From contig JAXMAR010000018.1 in NCBI GenBank assembly GCA_046350295.1, positions 68,663 to 132,662 on the forward strand: a stretch of DNA of 64,000 nt, read 5' to 3'. Of this stretch, positions 51,099 to 60,201 are shown in pieces. Below the pieces are notes generated by a model that saw only the letters and a program-made list of their open reading frames with translations, was not told where the DNA came from and did not search any database. The stretch is from JAXMAR01 sp046350295 (GTDB lineage Bacteria; Planctomycetota; Planctomycetia; Gemmatales; Gemmataceae). Position numbers and translations under genes: made by a program. Every line of letters starts with the position of its first letter. Positions within the stretch are counted from its first letter, which is position 1.

Positions 51099-51293
51099 GG
51101 GAGGGTCCTCGGTTGGTGGAGATTGACAAATGACAATTAGCAATTGCAAATTGGGGGTGGTTGATGTTTTACGGATTGCGTCGAACGCCCTGTGAAATTG
51201 CTGTTGTCAGACCAAAGGTTGGTGTTCCCTGGAAGTATAATGAGCGGGCGCGACGCGAACCAGCGTCGACGACCACGCAAGGAGATTGCACGC

Positions 51294-52190
51294 ATGACGC
51301 ACTTTCTGCTCGTAACCACCTTTCTTCTCGGCGGGGAGACGGAGCCGCTGCGGCCGGGGTTTCACACGCGCAGCGTCGAGCATGACGGCGTGAAGCGGAG
51401 CTATCTGCTGCACGTGCCGAAGGGATACGACGCGAGCAAGGCGACGCCCCTCGTCCTGGCGCTGCACGGCGCCACGATGAACGGCAGCACGATGGCGCTC
51501 TTCAGCGGCATGAACGAGACGGGGGACAAGCATACGTTCGTGAGCGTGTATCCGAACGGGACGGGGCTCGTGTCGACCTGGAACGCGGGTCAGTTTCCCG
51601 GCGCGCTTGGCGCCAAGAAGGTCGATGACGTGGGCTACCTGGCGAAAGTGCTGGACGACGTCGAGAAGACGCTCAACATCGACAAGAAGCGGGTCTACGC
51701 GTGCGGCATGTCGAATGGGGGAATGATGTGCTACCGGCTGGCTTCGGAAATGTCGGAGCGGATCGCGGCCATCGCGCCGGTGGCGGGGACGCTGGCGCTC
51801 GAGAAGATCGAGTCAAAGCGGCCGATCTCGGTCCTGCACTTCCATGGGACGAAGGACGGTCTCGTGCCCTACGAGGGGCCGAAGGTTGACGCGAAGCTGT
51901 TCATGTTCAAGGGGGTGGAAGGTAGTTTGAAGCCGTTCATCGCGCTGGATGGCTGTGCGGAGAAGGGGGAGATGACTGAGGTTCCCTCCAAGGACGAGAA
52001 GTTGAAGATCGAGCGGTTCCACTGGGGAACTGGGAAGCAGAAGACCGAGGTGATCCTTTACAAGATCGAGGGAGGCGGGCATACGTGGCCGGGGCGGAGG
52101 ACGAACCCGCCTTTCCTGGGGGGGGTGGCGCTGGATCTCGATGCGAATGAGTTGATTTGGGAGTTTTTTCAGAGGCATCCGCTGCGCTAA
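51294..52190 (+). CDS. Secreted PHB-depolymerase/feruloyl-esterase-like hydrolase
   Basis: A 298-residue alpha/beta hydrolase of the LpqC/poly(3-hydroxybutyrate) depolymerase family, starting with a short signal peptide (HFLLVTTFLLGGETEPL). The catalytic parts are all visible: LVLALHGATMNG (oxyanion), ACGMSNGGMMCYRLASEM (nucleophile Ser, about residue 141), HFHGTKDGLVPYEGP (Asp) and GGGHTWPG (His). Related enzymes act on polyesters or plant-wall esters, so a polymer-degrading role fits the neighbouring secreted hydrolases. The ATG at 51294 has AAGGAG. Confidence 0.92.
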   Translation: MTHFLLVTTFLLGGETEPLRPGFHTRSVEHDGVKRSYLLHVPKGYDASKATPLVLALHGATMNGSTMALFSGMNETGDKHTFVSVYPNGTGLVSTWNAGQFPGALGAKKVDDVGYLAKVLDDVEKTLNIDKKRVYACGMSNGGMMCYRLASEMSERIAAIAPVAGTLALEKIESKRPISVLHFHGTKDGLVPYEGPKVDAKLFMFKGVEGSLKPFIALDGCAEKGEMTEVPSKDEKLKIERFHWGTGKQKTEVILYKIEGGGHTWPGRRTNPPFLGGVALDLDANELIWEFFQRHPLR

Positions 52191-52276
52191 CGAATGCGTG
52201 GCGCGTCGAAGAAGTCGACCAACCTCCGGGACTTCTGCTAGAATTGATGAATCTTCGTGTCAGGGAGGAGCAAGCG

Positions 52277-52513
52277 ATGGCCCTTACTGTCGAAGCCGTT
52301 TATGAAAACGGCATGCTCAAACCGTCGGAACCGCTGCCGCTCAAGGAACACGAGAAGGTGCGCATCACGGTGGAAGCGAGACAGCAATCTCTGGCCGAGC
52401 GAATCGTGACGCGCGCCCACACGTTGCCGCCGGAAACGTTGGATCGCCTGCCCGTCGATGGAGCGTCACAGCACGACCACTACATCTACGGCACGCCGAA
52501 ACGACCGGAGTGA
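52277..52513 (+). CDS. DUF104-type antitoxin
   Basis: A 78-residue protein. Its opening ALTVEAVYENGMLKPSEPLP and LKEHEKVRITVEA is the standard DUF104 (AF2212-like) beta-hairpin antitoxin pattern, with a C-terminal helical tail. It is followed after only 6 bases by a PIN-domain toxin, forming a VapBC-like pair. GGAGGAG precedes the ATG. Confidence 0.85.
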   Translation: MALTVEAVYENGMLKPSEPLPLKEHEKVRITVEARQQSLAERIVTRAHTLPPETLDRLPVDGASQHDHYIYGTPKRPE

Positions 52514-52519
52514 CGGCGC

Positions 52520-52933
52520 ATGGCAGCCGTGTACTTCGCCGACACTTTCTGGTGGATTGCACTGGGCAATCCGAAAGATGCGTGGCATGCACAAGTCATC
52601 GCTTGGGAAGGCGCCCGTCCGAACGCTCGGTTTGTCACGACGGAAGAAATCCTGTCCGAACTGCTGAGCTGGTTTGCCGGAAGTGGACCAGCTGGCCGCG
52701 CCTCGGCCAGCGCCATGGTTCGAGACGTCCTGAGCGACCCGCTGACGCAAGTCTTGCCTCAGACCTCCGCCGATTTTGCGGCCGCCCTCACGCTCTACGA
52801 GGCCCGACCCGACAAGGAATACAGTTTGACTGATTGCCGCTCGATGCTCGCGCTGCGAGCACTCGGCATCACCGACGTATTGACCAACGACCATCACTTC
52901 ACCCAGGAAGGATTTACGATCGTATTTCCGTAG
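52520..52933 (+). CDS. PIN-domain toxin (VapC-like ribonuclease)
   Basis: A 137-residue PIN-fold nuclease. The acidic active-site residues are in place: Asp in VYFADTFWWIALG, Glu in FVTTEEILSELLSWF, Asp in YSLTDCRSMLALRA, and a final Asp in VLTNDHHFTQEG. PIN toxins cut tRNA or rRNA when freed from the antitoxin. The pair with the upstream DUF104 antitoxin suggests chromosome maintenance or stress control. Confidence 0.9.
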   Translation: MAAVYFADTFWWIALGNPKDAWHAQVIAWEGARPNARFVTTEEILSELLSWFAGSGPAGRASASAMVRDVLSDPLTQVLPQTSADFAAALTLYEARPDKEYSLTDCRSMLALRALGITDVLTNDHHFTQEGFTIVFP

Positions 52934-52977
52934 CGATGACGAGCTTTGCTGGGCCGGACGCAACCCGCCAGTCTGCA

Positions 52978-53469
52978 TTACCTCTTTGGCACGGACCAGG
53001 TGGGGTAGTGTTCGCTGACTCGAGTGACCGCGGCTACCAATGTATCGAGCGAGGTGCGGTCCATCGCGAGACGCCAGTCCCAGTTTTCAGCCCCGCCATC
53101 GCGCAGCACCATTTCACCGTCCCGCTCCAGGGCGTCGAGTTGCATCCAAACGTTGTATGAGCTTGTGTCCCCGCTTACGTCAACCGAGAGAAAGTCGCCC
53201 GTTTCCAGTGACGCACTAACAGATTCTCCGGACAACAGTCTCTTGAGTGCAGCCCGGAAGAGGTGAAAGTCGTCGGAGAACATCACCAACGAACGGTTTC
53301 CGCGAAACGTCCCCACTTGGATGCGGATCTCGACGTTCAGTTGAGAGCGGTACCAGTCCGTGGTGGCATGTGGGCAAGTCAGCCCCAGCACCTCAAAGCG
53401 AATATTGTCGCCCTCGCGAATGCCGAAGACAATTTCCAAGGGCTGATCCTCATGAAGCTGTGCCGACAA
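52978..53469 (-). CDS. Unknown protein, possibly of the WapI-like immunity family
   Basis: A 163-residue cytoplasmic protein whose start is a TTG at 53469 with no clear ribosome site, so the true start is uncertain. Strands are readable as DWYRSQLNVEIRIQVGTFRG, FHLFRAALKRLLSGESVSAS and LETGDFLSVDV, with an end LVAAVTRVSEHYPTWSVPKR. The order recalls proteins found beside toxin genes in the WapI-like immunity group, but the resemblance is weak. No toxin with which it could pair is seen nearby. It converges with the PIN toxin. Confidence 0.5.
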   Translation of the reverse strand: MSAQLHEDQPLEIVFGIREGDNIRFEVLGLTCPHATTDWYRSQLNVEIRIQVGTFRGNRSLVMFSDDFHLFRAALKRLLSGESVSASLETGDFLSVDVSGDTSSYNVWMQLDALERDGEMVLRDGGAENWDWRLAMDRTSLDTLVAAVTRVSEHYPTWSVPKR

Positions 53470-53575
53470 AGGGGCGGCACGCCGAGCGCTGCACTACGCC
53501 CCGACCGCCTTGAAGAACCTGTTCAACGCCGCTTCGTTGCTCTCTTGCAGCGCCGAGAGCGATCGGCACGTAGAT

Positions 53576-53809
53576 CTACGCCTCGTTCTTGAAAGGGACA
53601 ACGAAAGACAAGGCGATCATCAACACCGGGCCGAGAACGGCGATGAGCGCCATCGTCCAGACGAGGAAGCCGGCGAACTGGAGAACCAGCTCCCCGGTTT
53701 CCGGATCGCGCAGCGGAGGGCGCCGTGCCCTGTGTTGTATCAGGGCGAAAAAGCCGCCGATGGCTAGGACCAGCAGCGCGCCTTCCAGAGTGTAGTGAAG
53801 GATGGTCAT
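53576..53809 (-). CDS. Small two-span membrane protein
   Basis: A 77-residue protein with two hydrophobic helices (LEGALLVLAIGGFFALI and LVWTMALIAVLGPVLMIALS) joined by a charged loop (RPPLRDPETGELVLQFAG). The ATG at 53809 fits the second start of the frame. Function is unknown. It lies between the possible immunity-like protein and the DUF1080 gene. Confidence 0.6.
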   Translation of the reverse strand: MTILHYTLEGALLVLAIGGFFALIQHRARRPPLRDPETGELVLQFAGFLVWTMALIAVLGPVLMIALSFVVPFKNEA

Positions 53810-53858
53810 GCGGAATCGTCCTGGTCTGTGCGCCAAGTGGTGGCTGTCGGGTTAATGT

Positions 53859-53905
53859 TTAGCGCTCGCAGGACGCTGTCATTGACTAGGTCGCGCGAGC
53901 GCTAA
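53859..53905. repeat. TTAGCGCTCGC inverted repeat
   Basis: An 11-bp perfect inverted repeat (53859-53869 with 53895-53905) surrounds a 25-base loop. It lies between the end of the DUF1080 gene and the start of the two-span membrane protein, both on the minus strand. It may be a terminator for DUF1080, although no T-run is present. Confidence 0.65.
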
Positions 53906-53979
53906 GCATGGAGCAGCCACATCCCTCACACGGTTCAGGTCCACGTCGGGCTTACGCCTCGACGCTCGCCGTTGTCGGA

Positions 53980-54792
53980 TCACTTCTTCTCGGTCTTTTC
54001 GCCCTTCAGCTCTTGAATCTCGCGAATCCAGATGTTGCGGAAGCGCACCGGGTCGCCGTGGTACATGAGGACGAGGGGCAGCTTTTCGGCGTGGGGCTTG
54101 TACGACGGCGGGCGGTCGTACGGGGTGTCGCCGATCAGGGTGAGGTGGTTCTGGACGAGGATGCCGTTTTGAAAGACGGTGACGACGGCGGGCTTTTCGA
54201 GCTTGCCGTCCTTGAAGCGCGGGGCTTCGAAGGCGATGTCGTAGGTTTGCCATTCGCCGGGCTTGCGGCAGGCGTTGACGAGGGGCGGGTGCTGCTTGTA
54301 GAGGGCGGCGCACATGCCGTCGAAGTAGGTCGGGTTCTTGTAGGAGTCGAGCACCTGCACTTCGTAGCGGGCGCCCATGAAGCCGATGCCGTTGTTGCCG
54401 CGGCCCTGACCGGAGCCCTTGGCCTCGGGCGGCTCCATCCATTCGACGTGGAGCTGGCAATCGCCAAAGGGCCGCTTGGTGGAGACGGCGCTCATGGCGA
54501 TGCCGTAGCCGTCTTTGAGGATCCATTTTTCGCCGCCGGTCCAGGCGTCGAGGTTTTTGCCGTCGAAGAGGACGATTGCGTCGGACGGGGGCGAGCCGTC
54601 GGTTCCGGGGGTGACGACCTTGGGCTCCTCCCACTTGATGCCGCTTTCGTAGGGGACGACCGGCTTGCCTTTGCCGGCCTCGGCGTTGTTGAAAGGGGAG
54701 CCACGCCAGACGACGGCGAGGAGAGCGGCGACGAGGAGGCCGGGGAGGAGGATTCTCGTGAGACGGAGGAGGTTGCGAGCGGCTGATTGCAT
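53980..54792 (-). CDS. Second secreted DUF1080 protein
   Basis: A 270-residue protein anchored or exported by a hydrophobic N-terminus (LLPGLLVAALLAVVWRG). The DUF1080 pattern is IVLFDGKNLDAWTGGEKWI, LHVEWMEPPEAKGSGQGRGN, GIGFMGARYEVQVLD, GEWQTYDIAFEAP and FRNIWIREIQEL. It is paralogous to 50364-51098 but longer, with the GNNGIGFMG loop of glycoside-binding members. The ATG at 54792 has GGAG. It lies 92 bases downstream of the WD40 gene and may share its transcript. Confidence 0.9.
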   Translation of the reverse strand: MQSAARNLLRLTRILLPGLLVAALLAVVWRGSPFNNAEAGKGKPVVPYESGIKWEEPKVVTPGTDGSPPSDAIVLFDGKNLDAWTGGEKWILKDGYGIAMSAVSTKRPFGDCQLHVEWMEPPEAKGSGQGRGNNGIGFMGARYEVQVLDSYKNPTYFDGMCAALYKQHPPLVNACRKPGEWQTYDIAFEAPRFKDGKLEKPAVVTVFQNGILVQNHLTLIGDTPYDRPPSYKPHAEKLPLVLMYHGDPVRFRNIWIREIQELKGEKTEKK

Positions 54793-54884
54793 GGGGTTCT
54801 CCAAAGAAAGAAGCGTCAACATCGGTTGACGCCTTTTTCGGCGTTTGCGGGCGGATGTGCAACTGTTTTTTTTGCTCGCCATTG

Positions 54885-57281
54885 TCAGCGGCGCGACGTG
54901 AGACGGCGAAGGGCGTCCGCCGCTTCGCGCGTCGCTTCGGCGTCGGGAAGACCGGTGGTCAACATTCTTAAAAAGTCGCGGGCTTCGGGCCCGGCGTCGC
55001 GCTCGAGGGCTTCGATACCGCGCAGCATGCTGAGGCGGGCGGCGCTGGGCGGCGGCGCTTGGCCGGCTTCAATCGTCTTGACGATGGCCGGGATGCGCTT
55101 CGCAGCCTCAGCGGAAGGAAAACGACGTTTCTCGCTTGCTTCGAGGACCGGCAAAGCGGCGCGGCCGAACTCAATGAGTTCGATTTCAGCGGCCCGGCGC
55201 CCTTCATCGAGGTCGTCCGCCAGCCCGGCGACCCTTGCTTCGATCATCTTCGCGCTGACTGGAGTCAAGCGGTCGCGCAGCACGTCGGCGGCTTGACCGG
55301 ATCGCGCGAGGCGGAGGATCGCGTCGAACGCTTTCGCAGCGTCGGCGCCGTGAAGGTCGCGCCAGAGGTCCTTCTTTTGGCCGTCGCTCAGTTCGCCGGC
55401 GGCGAAGCGATTGCCGGTCATGTCCCAGACGAGGATGGAGATATCCGACCCGCCGCTGATCAGCTCGGTGTCATCGGCGGAGAAAACGGCGCTGTAGACC
55501 TGGCCGCGATGCCCTTCGAGCGCCAGCCGGGTCTTCCCGCTGACGCGCTCGTAAACACGGACGATGCCCTTGGCGGCCATGTACGGATCGTTGCTCGCCA
55601 CCATGCGACCGTCGCCGGAGACGGAGAAGTGATCCCCCAGGTCTTCGAAGCCGCGCGCCGCGTAAGCGAGCTTGCCGGTCGCCGTGTCGAGCGTGACGAA
55701 GCGGATATTGCCTCCTTCCGCGGCGATGTGGCGGCCGTCGGCGAAGAAGCGGATGCGGATGCTGGTGAAGTAGACGGGCGTCTCGACGCGCGTTCGCCAG
55801 GCCTCTTTGCCGGAGGCGACGTCGAAGAGAATCACGTCGCCGTTCGCCGTGCCGATGGCGACGGATTTGCCGTCGGGGCTCATGTCGATGCTGGAGGCGG
55901 AAAAGGCGTTCTTGATTTCACGGGCGCGGGCGCCGCTAGCGGCGTCCCAGATGTGGATGACGCCGCCGTCGCCGACGGCGGCAACCGTGCGGCCGCCGGG
56001 ACCGTAGCAGGCGTGGCTCCAGAGGTGGCCGGTGTCGGCGTGTTCTTTGCCGTATTGTTTGACTTGCTTGCCGGTGGCGACGTCGAAGAGACGCACGCGG
56101 CCATTGGCGACGAGGAGATGGCGGCTGTCCGCGGAGAAGGAAAACGCGCCGGCGACGGAGAGACCTTCCTTGATTTCCGCGCGGATCGTGCCGGTCTTGC
56201 GATCCCAGAAGCGAAGGACGTAGTCGTCGTGAAAGGCGGCGACCGTCGTGTTGTCGGGGGAGATGGCGAGACGGCGAACGGGCCGAGGGGGCATGTTCCG
56301 ATCGGTCAGCGCTTTGCCTTCGGCGACGTCCCAGACATGGATGACGCCATCGGCGTCGCCGGTGGCGAGCCTGGCGTTGTCGGGAGTAAAGGCGAGGCGG
56401 GTGATGGCGTGTGGATGCGCCTTGAGGAGATGGCGGTTCTTGCCGGTCTTCGTGTCCCAGAGACCGAGGAGACCGCCGCCGGTAGTGGCGAGGGTTTTGC
56501 CGTCGGGGGAAAAGCGGACCGGCCCGCGGTAGCCTTTGTGGCCCTTGAGACGATGCTTTTCGTCGCCGGTGGCCAGGTCGAAGACGACATAGTCGTCGCG
56601 GCCGACGGCGAAGGAGGAGGCGTCCGGGGCGATATCGAGGCCGCTCCAGCCGACCTTGGTGTCTTCGCGGGCGAATCGCTCCTTGCCCGCTACGGCGTCC
56701 CAAACGCGGAGCCAGTCGTTCGGGCCGGTCGCCTTCGTCCGGCCGAGCGTGATCAGCGTCTTGCCGTCGCGCGACCAGGCCATTTCCCACACCTCGTCGG
56801 AGGTCGGCCAGACGATGTCGAGCTTGGACGTGTCGAGGTTCCAGATGGCGATGCGGCGCGGATCGTCTTTATAAGACGCGATGCGTTTGCCGTCGGGAGC
56901 GAGGACAGAAACGCGGCCGCCGCTGGTGGCAAGCGATCGGCCCTCCGTGGCGGCGAGGTCATATTGGCGCACCCCGGCATGGTCGGCGACGACGAGGGCT
57001 TTGCTGTCCGGCGTGAAGACGACGCGTGCGGCGGCATGGGGGCGCCAGGAGCGAAGGATCTCGCCGGTGGCGCCGTCCATCAGGACCAGGGAATGGAAAC
57101 CGAGGCTGACGAGGTAGCGGCCATCGGGGGAATAGGCGAGGTCGCGGACGTCGGCGCCGGGGCGATAGGCGGAGGGGCCGAGGCGCTGGAGAGCAGGCTG
57201 AGGAAGCGCAGGCGTGCGCTGCGCGGCGGCGGGCATTGTCAGGATGACGAGGAGAAAAAGCGCGAGACTCTGGCGTCGCAT
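54885..57281 (-). CDS. Large secreted WD40-repeat protein
   Basis: A 798-residue protein with a signal peptide (RRQSLALFLLVILTMPAAAQ). At least ten WD40-type repeats follow, most with PDGKxxA and D-L-WD patterns (YSPDGRYLVSL, FSPDGKTLATTGGGLLGLWD, FTPDNARLATGDADGVIHVW, FSADDTELISGGSDISILVW). The last 150 residues are helical and charged (DLWRDLHGADAAKAFDAILR) and resemble the C-terminal part of planctomycete WD40 proteins. It likely forms one or two beta-propellers used as a binding scaffold outside the cytoplasm. GGGAG supports the ATG at 57281. Confidence 0.9.
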   Translation of the reverse strand: MRRQSLALFLLVILTMPAAAQRTPALPQPALQRLGPSAYRPGADVRDLAYSPDGRYLVSLGFHSLVLMDGATGEILRSWRPHAAARVVFTPDSKALVVADHAGVRQYDLAATEGRSLATSGGRVSVLAPDGKRIASYKDDPRRIAIWNLDTSKLDIVWPTSDEVWEMAWSRDGKTLITLGRTKATGPNDWLRVWDAVAGKERFAREDTKVGWSGLDIAPDASSFAVGRDDYVVFDLATGDEKHRLKGHKGYRGPVRFSPDGKTLATTGGGLLGLWDTKTGKNRHLLKAHPHAITRLAFTPDNARLATGDADGVIHVWDVAEGKALTDRNMPPRPVRRLAISPDNTTVAAFHDDYVLRFWDRKTGTIRAEIKEGLSVAGAFSFSADSRHLLVANGRVRLFDVATGKQVKQYGKEHADTGHLWSHACYGPGGRTVAAVGDGGVIHIWDAASGARAREIKNAFSASSIDMSPDGKSVAIGTANGDVILFDVASGKEAWRTRVETPVYFTSIRIRFFADGRHIAAEGGNIRFVTLDTATGKLAYAARGFEDLGDHFSVSGDGRMVASNDPYMAAKGIVRVYERVSGKTRLALEGHRGQVYSAVFSADDTELISGGSDISILVWDMTGNRFAAGELSDGQKKDLWRDLHGADAAKAFDAILRLARSGQAADVLRDRLTPVSAKMIEARVAGLADDLDEGRRAAEIELIEFGRAALPVLEASEKRRFPSAEAAKRIPAIVKTIEAGQAPPPSAARLSMLRGIEALERDAGPEARDFLRMLTTGLPDAEATREAADALRRLTSRR

Positions 57282-57344
57282 CGGCGGCTCCCTGTCTTGG
57301 AGTCGGGTCATCTTCTAGACGAGGGAGGAACGCGCTTGGACTGT

Positions 57345-58244
57345 TCAAACGTGCCACATGTCGGCGACGGCTTCCTGCCAGGTCCGCGTGGGCCGCCACC
57401 CGGTCGCGTGGCGTAATCGGGAGGAGTCGCCGGCGCTGCGGTCGATGCCGGAGCGGGAGGCGGCGACCCCTTCATCAACGGCTTCAAAGACGCCCGCGCG
57501 GCGGCAGAACGCGTTGGCCAGGTCGAGGACGGTCGTCTCCGTGCCGGTGGCGATGTTGAAGACTTCGGCCGCGCCGCGCAGCGTCCGAATCTCTCCGAGC
57601 CCGCACAAGGCGTCCACGACATCGCCAACGTGAATCCAGTCACGCGTCGCCCGCCCGTTGGCGACGGGAACAACGCCGGAGCGTCCTTCTTTCTGAAGGC
57701 GACGGAGCTTCTCCGCGAACGCCGCCGCGAAGTATTGCGGGCCGAGACCTGGGCCGAGGATGTTGAAGGGACGAGCGATGACGACGCGCAGGCCCAGTTC
57801 GCTCGCCAGGCGCTGCGCGGTCTCCGTCTGTGCGAGCTTCGACCGGCCATAGGGCGACTGGGGCGCCGCGGGAGTGTCCTCACGGATCGGCAGGCGCTCG
57901 GCAGCAACGGGGCCATACTCGGCGGCGCTGCCCATGAGGATGACAAGAGCGCCGGGAACGTGCTGGGCGACAGATTGAAGAAGGTTGTCCGCCCCGTCCC
58001 GGTGTACGCGGAAAAGCTCGTCCTCGGTCGCCGTGGAGGTGAGGCCGGCGCAGTGATAGATGACGGCGGGGCGAACGGCCTTGAGCGCCGCGTCGATCTC
58101 TTGCGAGCGGGTAATGTCGCACCGGAGGAGCGCGTCCCTCCCGGATCGACTCGCCGCGGTGAAGGGCGCCCGGTCGTGGCGCAGGCGGTGGCAGAGATGT
58201 CGGCCGAGGAAGGAGGCGCCGCCGATCACGAGCGCCGGCGTCAT
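57345..58244 (-). CDS. NAD-dependent nucleotide-sugar epimerase/reductase
   Basis: A 299-residue extended-SDR protein. The NAD-binding loop is LVIGGASFLGRHLCHRL, followed by YHCAGLTSTATEDE, ILMGSAAEYGPVAAERLPIR, catalytic SPYGRSKLAQTE (Tyr-x3-Lys) and RPFNILGPGLG. It resembles GDP-mannose or dTDP-sugar reductases and dehydratases. It is the last gene of a three-gene minus-strand unit after a nucleotidyltransferase and another epimerase, 61 bases downstream. The exact sugar is not predictable. Confidence 0.88.
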   Translation of the reverse strand: MTPALVIGGASFLGRHLCHRLRHDRAPFTAASRSGRDALLRCDITRSQEIDAALKAVRPAVIYHCAGLTSTATEDELFRVHRDGADNLLQSVAQHVPGALVILMGSAAEYGPVAAERLPIREDTPAAPQSPYGRSKLAQTETAQRLASELGLRVVIARPFNILGPGLGPQYFAAAFAEKLRRLQKEGRSGVVPVANGRATRDWIHVGDVVDALCGLGEIRTLRGAAEVFNIATGTETTVLDLANAFCRRAGVFEAVDEGVAASRSGIDRSAGDSSRLRHATGWRPTRTWQEAVADMWHV

Positions 58245-58305
58245 GAGAATGGCCTCTCGCGTCGGCGTTTGCGCGTCGACGCTGGTTAAGCGAGCGGCGC
58301 CCGGA

Positions 58306-59043
58306 TCACGACGCGGCGCGCAGCGCGGTCCGCTCGGGCAGGAACTCGCCGCGCCGCTGGATGAACGTGTCGGTGGCGCGCTGCAGATCCTCCATGCGGC
58401 CAAGGTCGAGCCAGTAGGCGTCGTTGGGGAACGTCACGACCTTCTTGCCTTCGCGCACCAGCCGCAACACCAATGTCGGGAAATCGAGATACTCGCCGGG
58501 CTTGATGTGGCCGAGGACGTCCTCGCTGTAGACGTAGATGCCCATGCTGACCGCGTACGAGAAAGTCGGCTTTTCGATGTAGTCCTGGATGACGTTATCC
58601 GTCCCGGCCTTGAGAATGCCGAGGTCGATCTTCACTTCCTTGTTGTGCTGGGCGATGGTCAGCAGACTCTTCGACGCGTGGTGATGGGCCAGCAGGGCCG
58701 TGTAGTCGAGGTTGGTGAGGATATCGCCGTTCATGACGAGGAATGTGCCGCGCAGGCCGGGGACGGAGGCGAGGGAGCCGGCGGTGCCGGTCGGCTTCTC
58801 TTCCTCGACGAAGTCGATGCGGGCGAGGCGGTTCAACGAGGCGTGCTGGGCGATGAAGGCGTGGAAGTAGCTGCTCATGTAGCCGAGCGTGAGCGTGATG
58901 TGGTCGAAGCCGGCGCGGGCCAGCTGGCGGATGACGATCTCCAGGATCGGCATGTCGTCGACCGGAAGGAGCGGCTTGGGGACCACCGTCGTGAACGGCG
59001 CCAATCGGCTGCCCCGGCCGCCCGCGAGAATCACGGCTCTCAT
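58306..59043 (-). CDS. Sugar-1-phosphate nucleotidyltransferase
   Basis: A 245-residue enzyme that joins a sugar-1-phosphate to an NTP. Motifs: AVILAGGRGSRLAPFTTVVP, KPLLPVDDMPILEIVIRQLA, EEEKPTGTAGSLASV, LVMNGDILTNLDY, IEKPTFSYAVSMGIYVYSED. The pattern matches the mannose-1-phosphate guanylyl/glucose-1-phosphate thymidylyl group. Its ATG overlaps the stop of the upstream epimerase by four bases (ATGA), so the two are translated together. Confidence 0.93.
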   Translation of the reverse strand: MRAVILAGGRGSRLAPFTTVVPKPLLPVDDMPILEIVIRQLARAGFDHITLTLGYMSSYFHAFIAQHASLNRLARIDFVEEEKPTGTAGSLASVPGLRGTFLVMNGDILTNLDYTALLAHHHASKSLLTIAQHNKEVKIDLGILKAGTDNVIQDYIEKPTFSYAVSMGIYVYSEDVLGHIKPGEYLDFPTLVLRLVREGKKVVTFPNDAYWLDLGRMEDLQRATDTFIQRRGEFLPERTALRAAS

Positions 59044-60023
59044 ACGGCATACGCTCCGATCGGATAGGATTCGAGGTTCTCACGCACCCAGTTCACGGTC
59101 TGTTTCAGTCCCTCGTCGAGCGACGTCGTCGCCTGCCAGCCCGCCAGCTTTTTCGCTTCGGCGGCGGCGCCGATCAGCTTGAATACCTCGCTGGTCGCCG
59201 GCCGCTTGCGTTCATCCGGGGTGATGACGGGGACGCGGCGACCAACGATCCTGAGGACGCGCTCGACGAGTTCGCCGATGGTCACGCCCGCGCCGGTCGC
59301 GAGGTTGGTGACACGGCCGAGGCAATCCTTGGAGTCGGCGAGGGCGATGAAGCCGGCGACGGTATCCTTGACGAAGACGAGGTCGCGGACCGGGTCGAGG
59401 CTGCCGAGGCGGATGGCGTCCGAGCCGAGGGCCTGCGTGATGATGGTCGGGATGACGGCGCGGGCGCTCTGGCGCGGGCCATAGGTGTTGAAGGGCCGAA
59501 CGACGGTGACGGGCATGCCGTAGCTGCGCTCGTAGCTGAGCGCCAGCTGGTCGGCGCCGACCTTGGTGGCGGCGTAAGGCGATTGCGGGTGGAGCGGATG
59601 TTTCTCGTCGATCGGCGTGTACTGGGCGGTACCGTAGACTTCGCTGGTGGAGGTGACGACGACGCGCTCGGCTTCGGTCTCGCGGGCGGCCTCGAGGACG
59701 TTCAGCGTCCCCTGCACGTTGACGGCGACGTAGGAATCGGGGGCGGTGTAGGAGTACGGGATGCCGATCAAGGCGGCGAGGTGGTAGATGCGTTCGCAGC
59801 CGGCGGCGGCGCGGCGGACGGCGCGCGGATCGCGGATGTCGCCGGGGAAGACTTCCAAACGGTCGCGCAGCTTGGCGGGGACGAGAGAGAGGAAGCCGGT
59901 GTGTCCCGAGGAGTTGTAGCGCGTGAGGGCGCGCACGCGCAGGCCGCGCTCGAGCAGCGCCTCGACGAGGTGACTGCCGATGAATCCGCCGGCTCCGGTG
60001 ACCAGAACGCTCTCGCCCGCCAT
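59040..60023 (-). CDS. NAD-dependent nucleotide-sugar dehydratase/epimerase (LegB-like)
   Basis: A 327-residue extended-SDR protein. Motifs: VLVTGAGGFIGSHLVEALLE (NAD), YHLAALIGIPYSYTAPDSYV, VVTSTSEVYGTAQYTPIDEK, catalytic SPYAATKVGADQLALSYERS, RPFNTYGPRQSARAVIPTII and DLVFVKDTVAGFIALADS. The IPYSYTAPDSYV stretch resembles 4,6-dehydratases of legionaminic-type sugar pathways, but other hexose substrates remain possible. It is the first gene of the operon. AAGGAG fixes the ATG at 60023. Confidence 0.9.
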   Translation of the reverse strand: MAGESVLVTGAGGFIGSHLVEALLERGLRVRALTRYNSSGHTGFLSLVPAKLRDRLEVFPGDIRDPRAVRRAAAGCERIYHLAALIGIPYSYTAPDSYVAVNVQGTLNVLEAARETEAERVVVTSTSEVYGTAQYTPIDEKHPLHPQSPYAATKVGADQLALSYERSYGMPVTVVRPFNTYGPRQSARAVIPTIITQALGSDAIRLGSLDPVRDLVFVKDTVAGFIALADSKDCLGRVTNLATGAGVTIGELVERVLRIVGRRVPVITPDERKRPATSEVFKLIGAAAEAKKLAGWQATTSLDEGLKQTVNWVRENLESYPIGAYAV

Positions 60024-60201
60024 GACGTCTCCTTGCAGGAAGCGCCCTCTTAGCACGGCGGGAGAAAGGGGTCAAGGGCGGGCAAGCAGGGCAATTTGGA
60101 CGAACGGCGAGCGAGCCGAGTCGAACAGTGATTGTGGGGAAACCGTTTGTTCCGTGGTACAATACCCCTGAGCTCAGATTCGATAAGGAGAAGCGTACCG
60201 C

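Noticed and set aside
55059..57416. 785-residue plus-strand open frame
   Set aside because: Antisense to the WD40 protein, whose signal peptide and repeats are clear.
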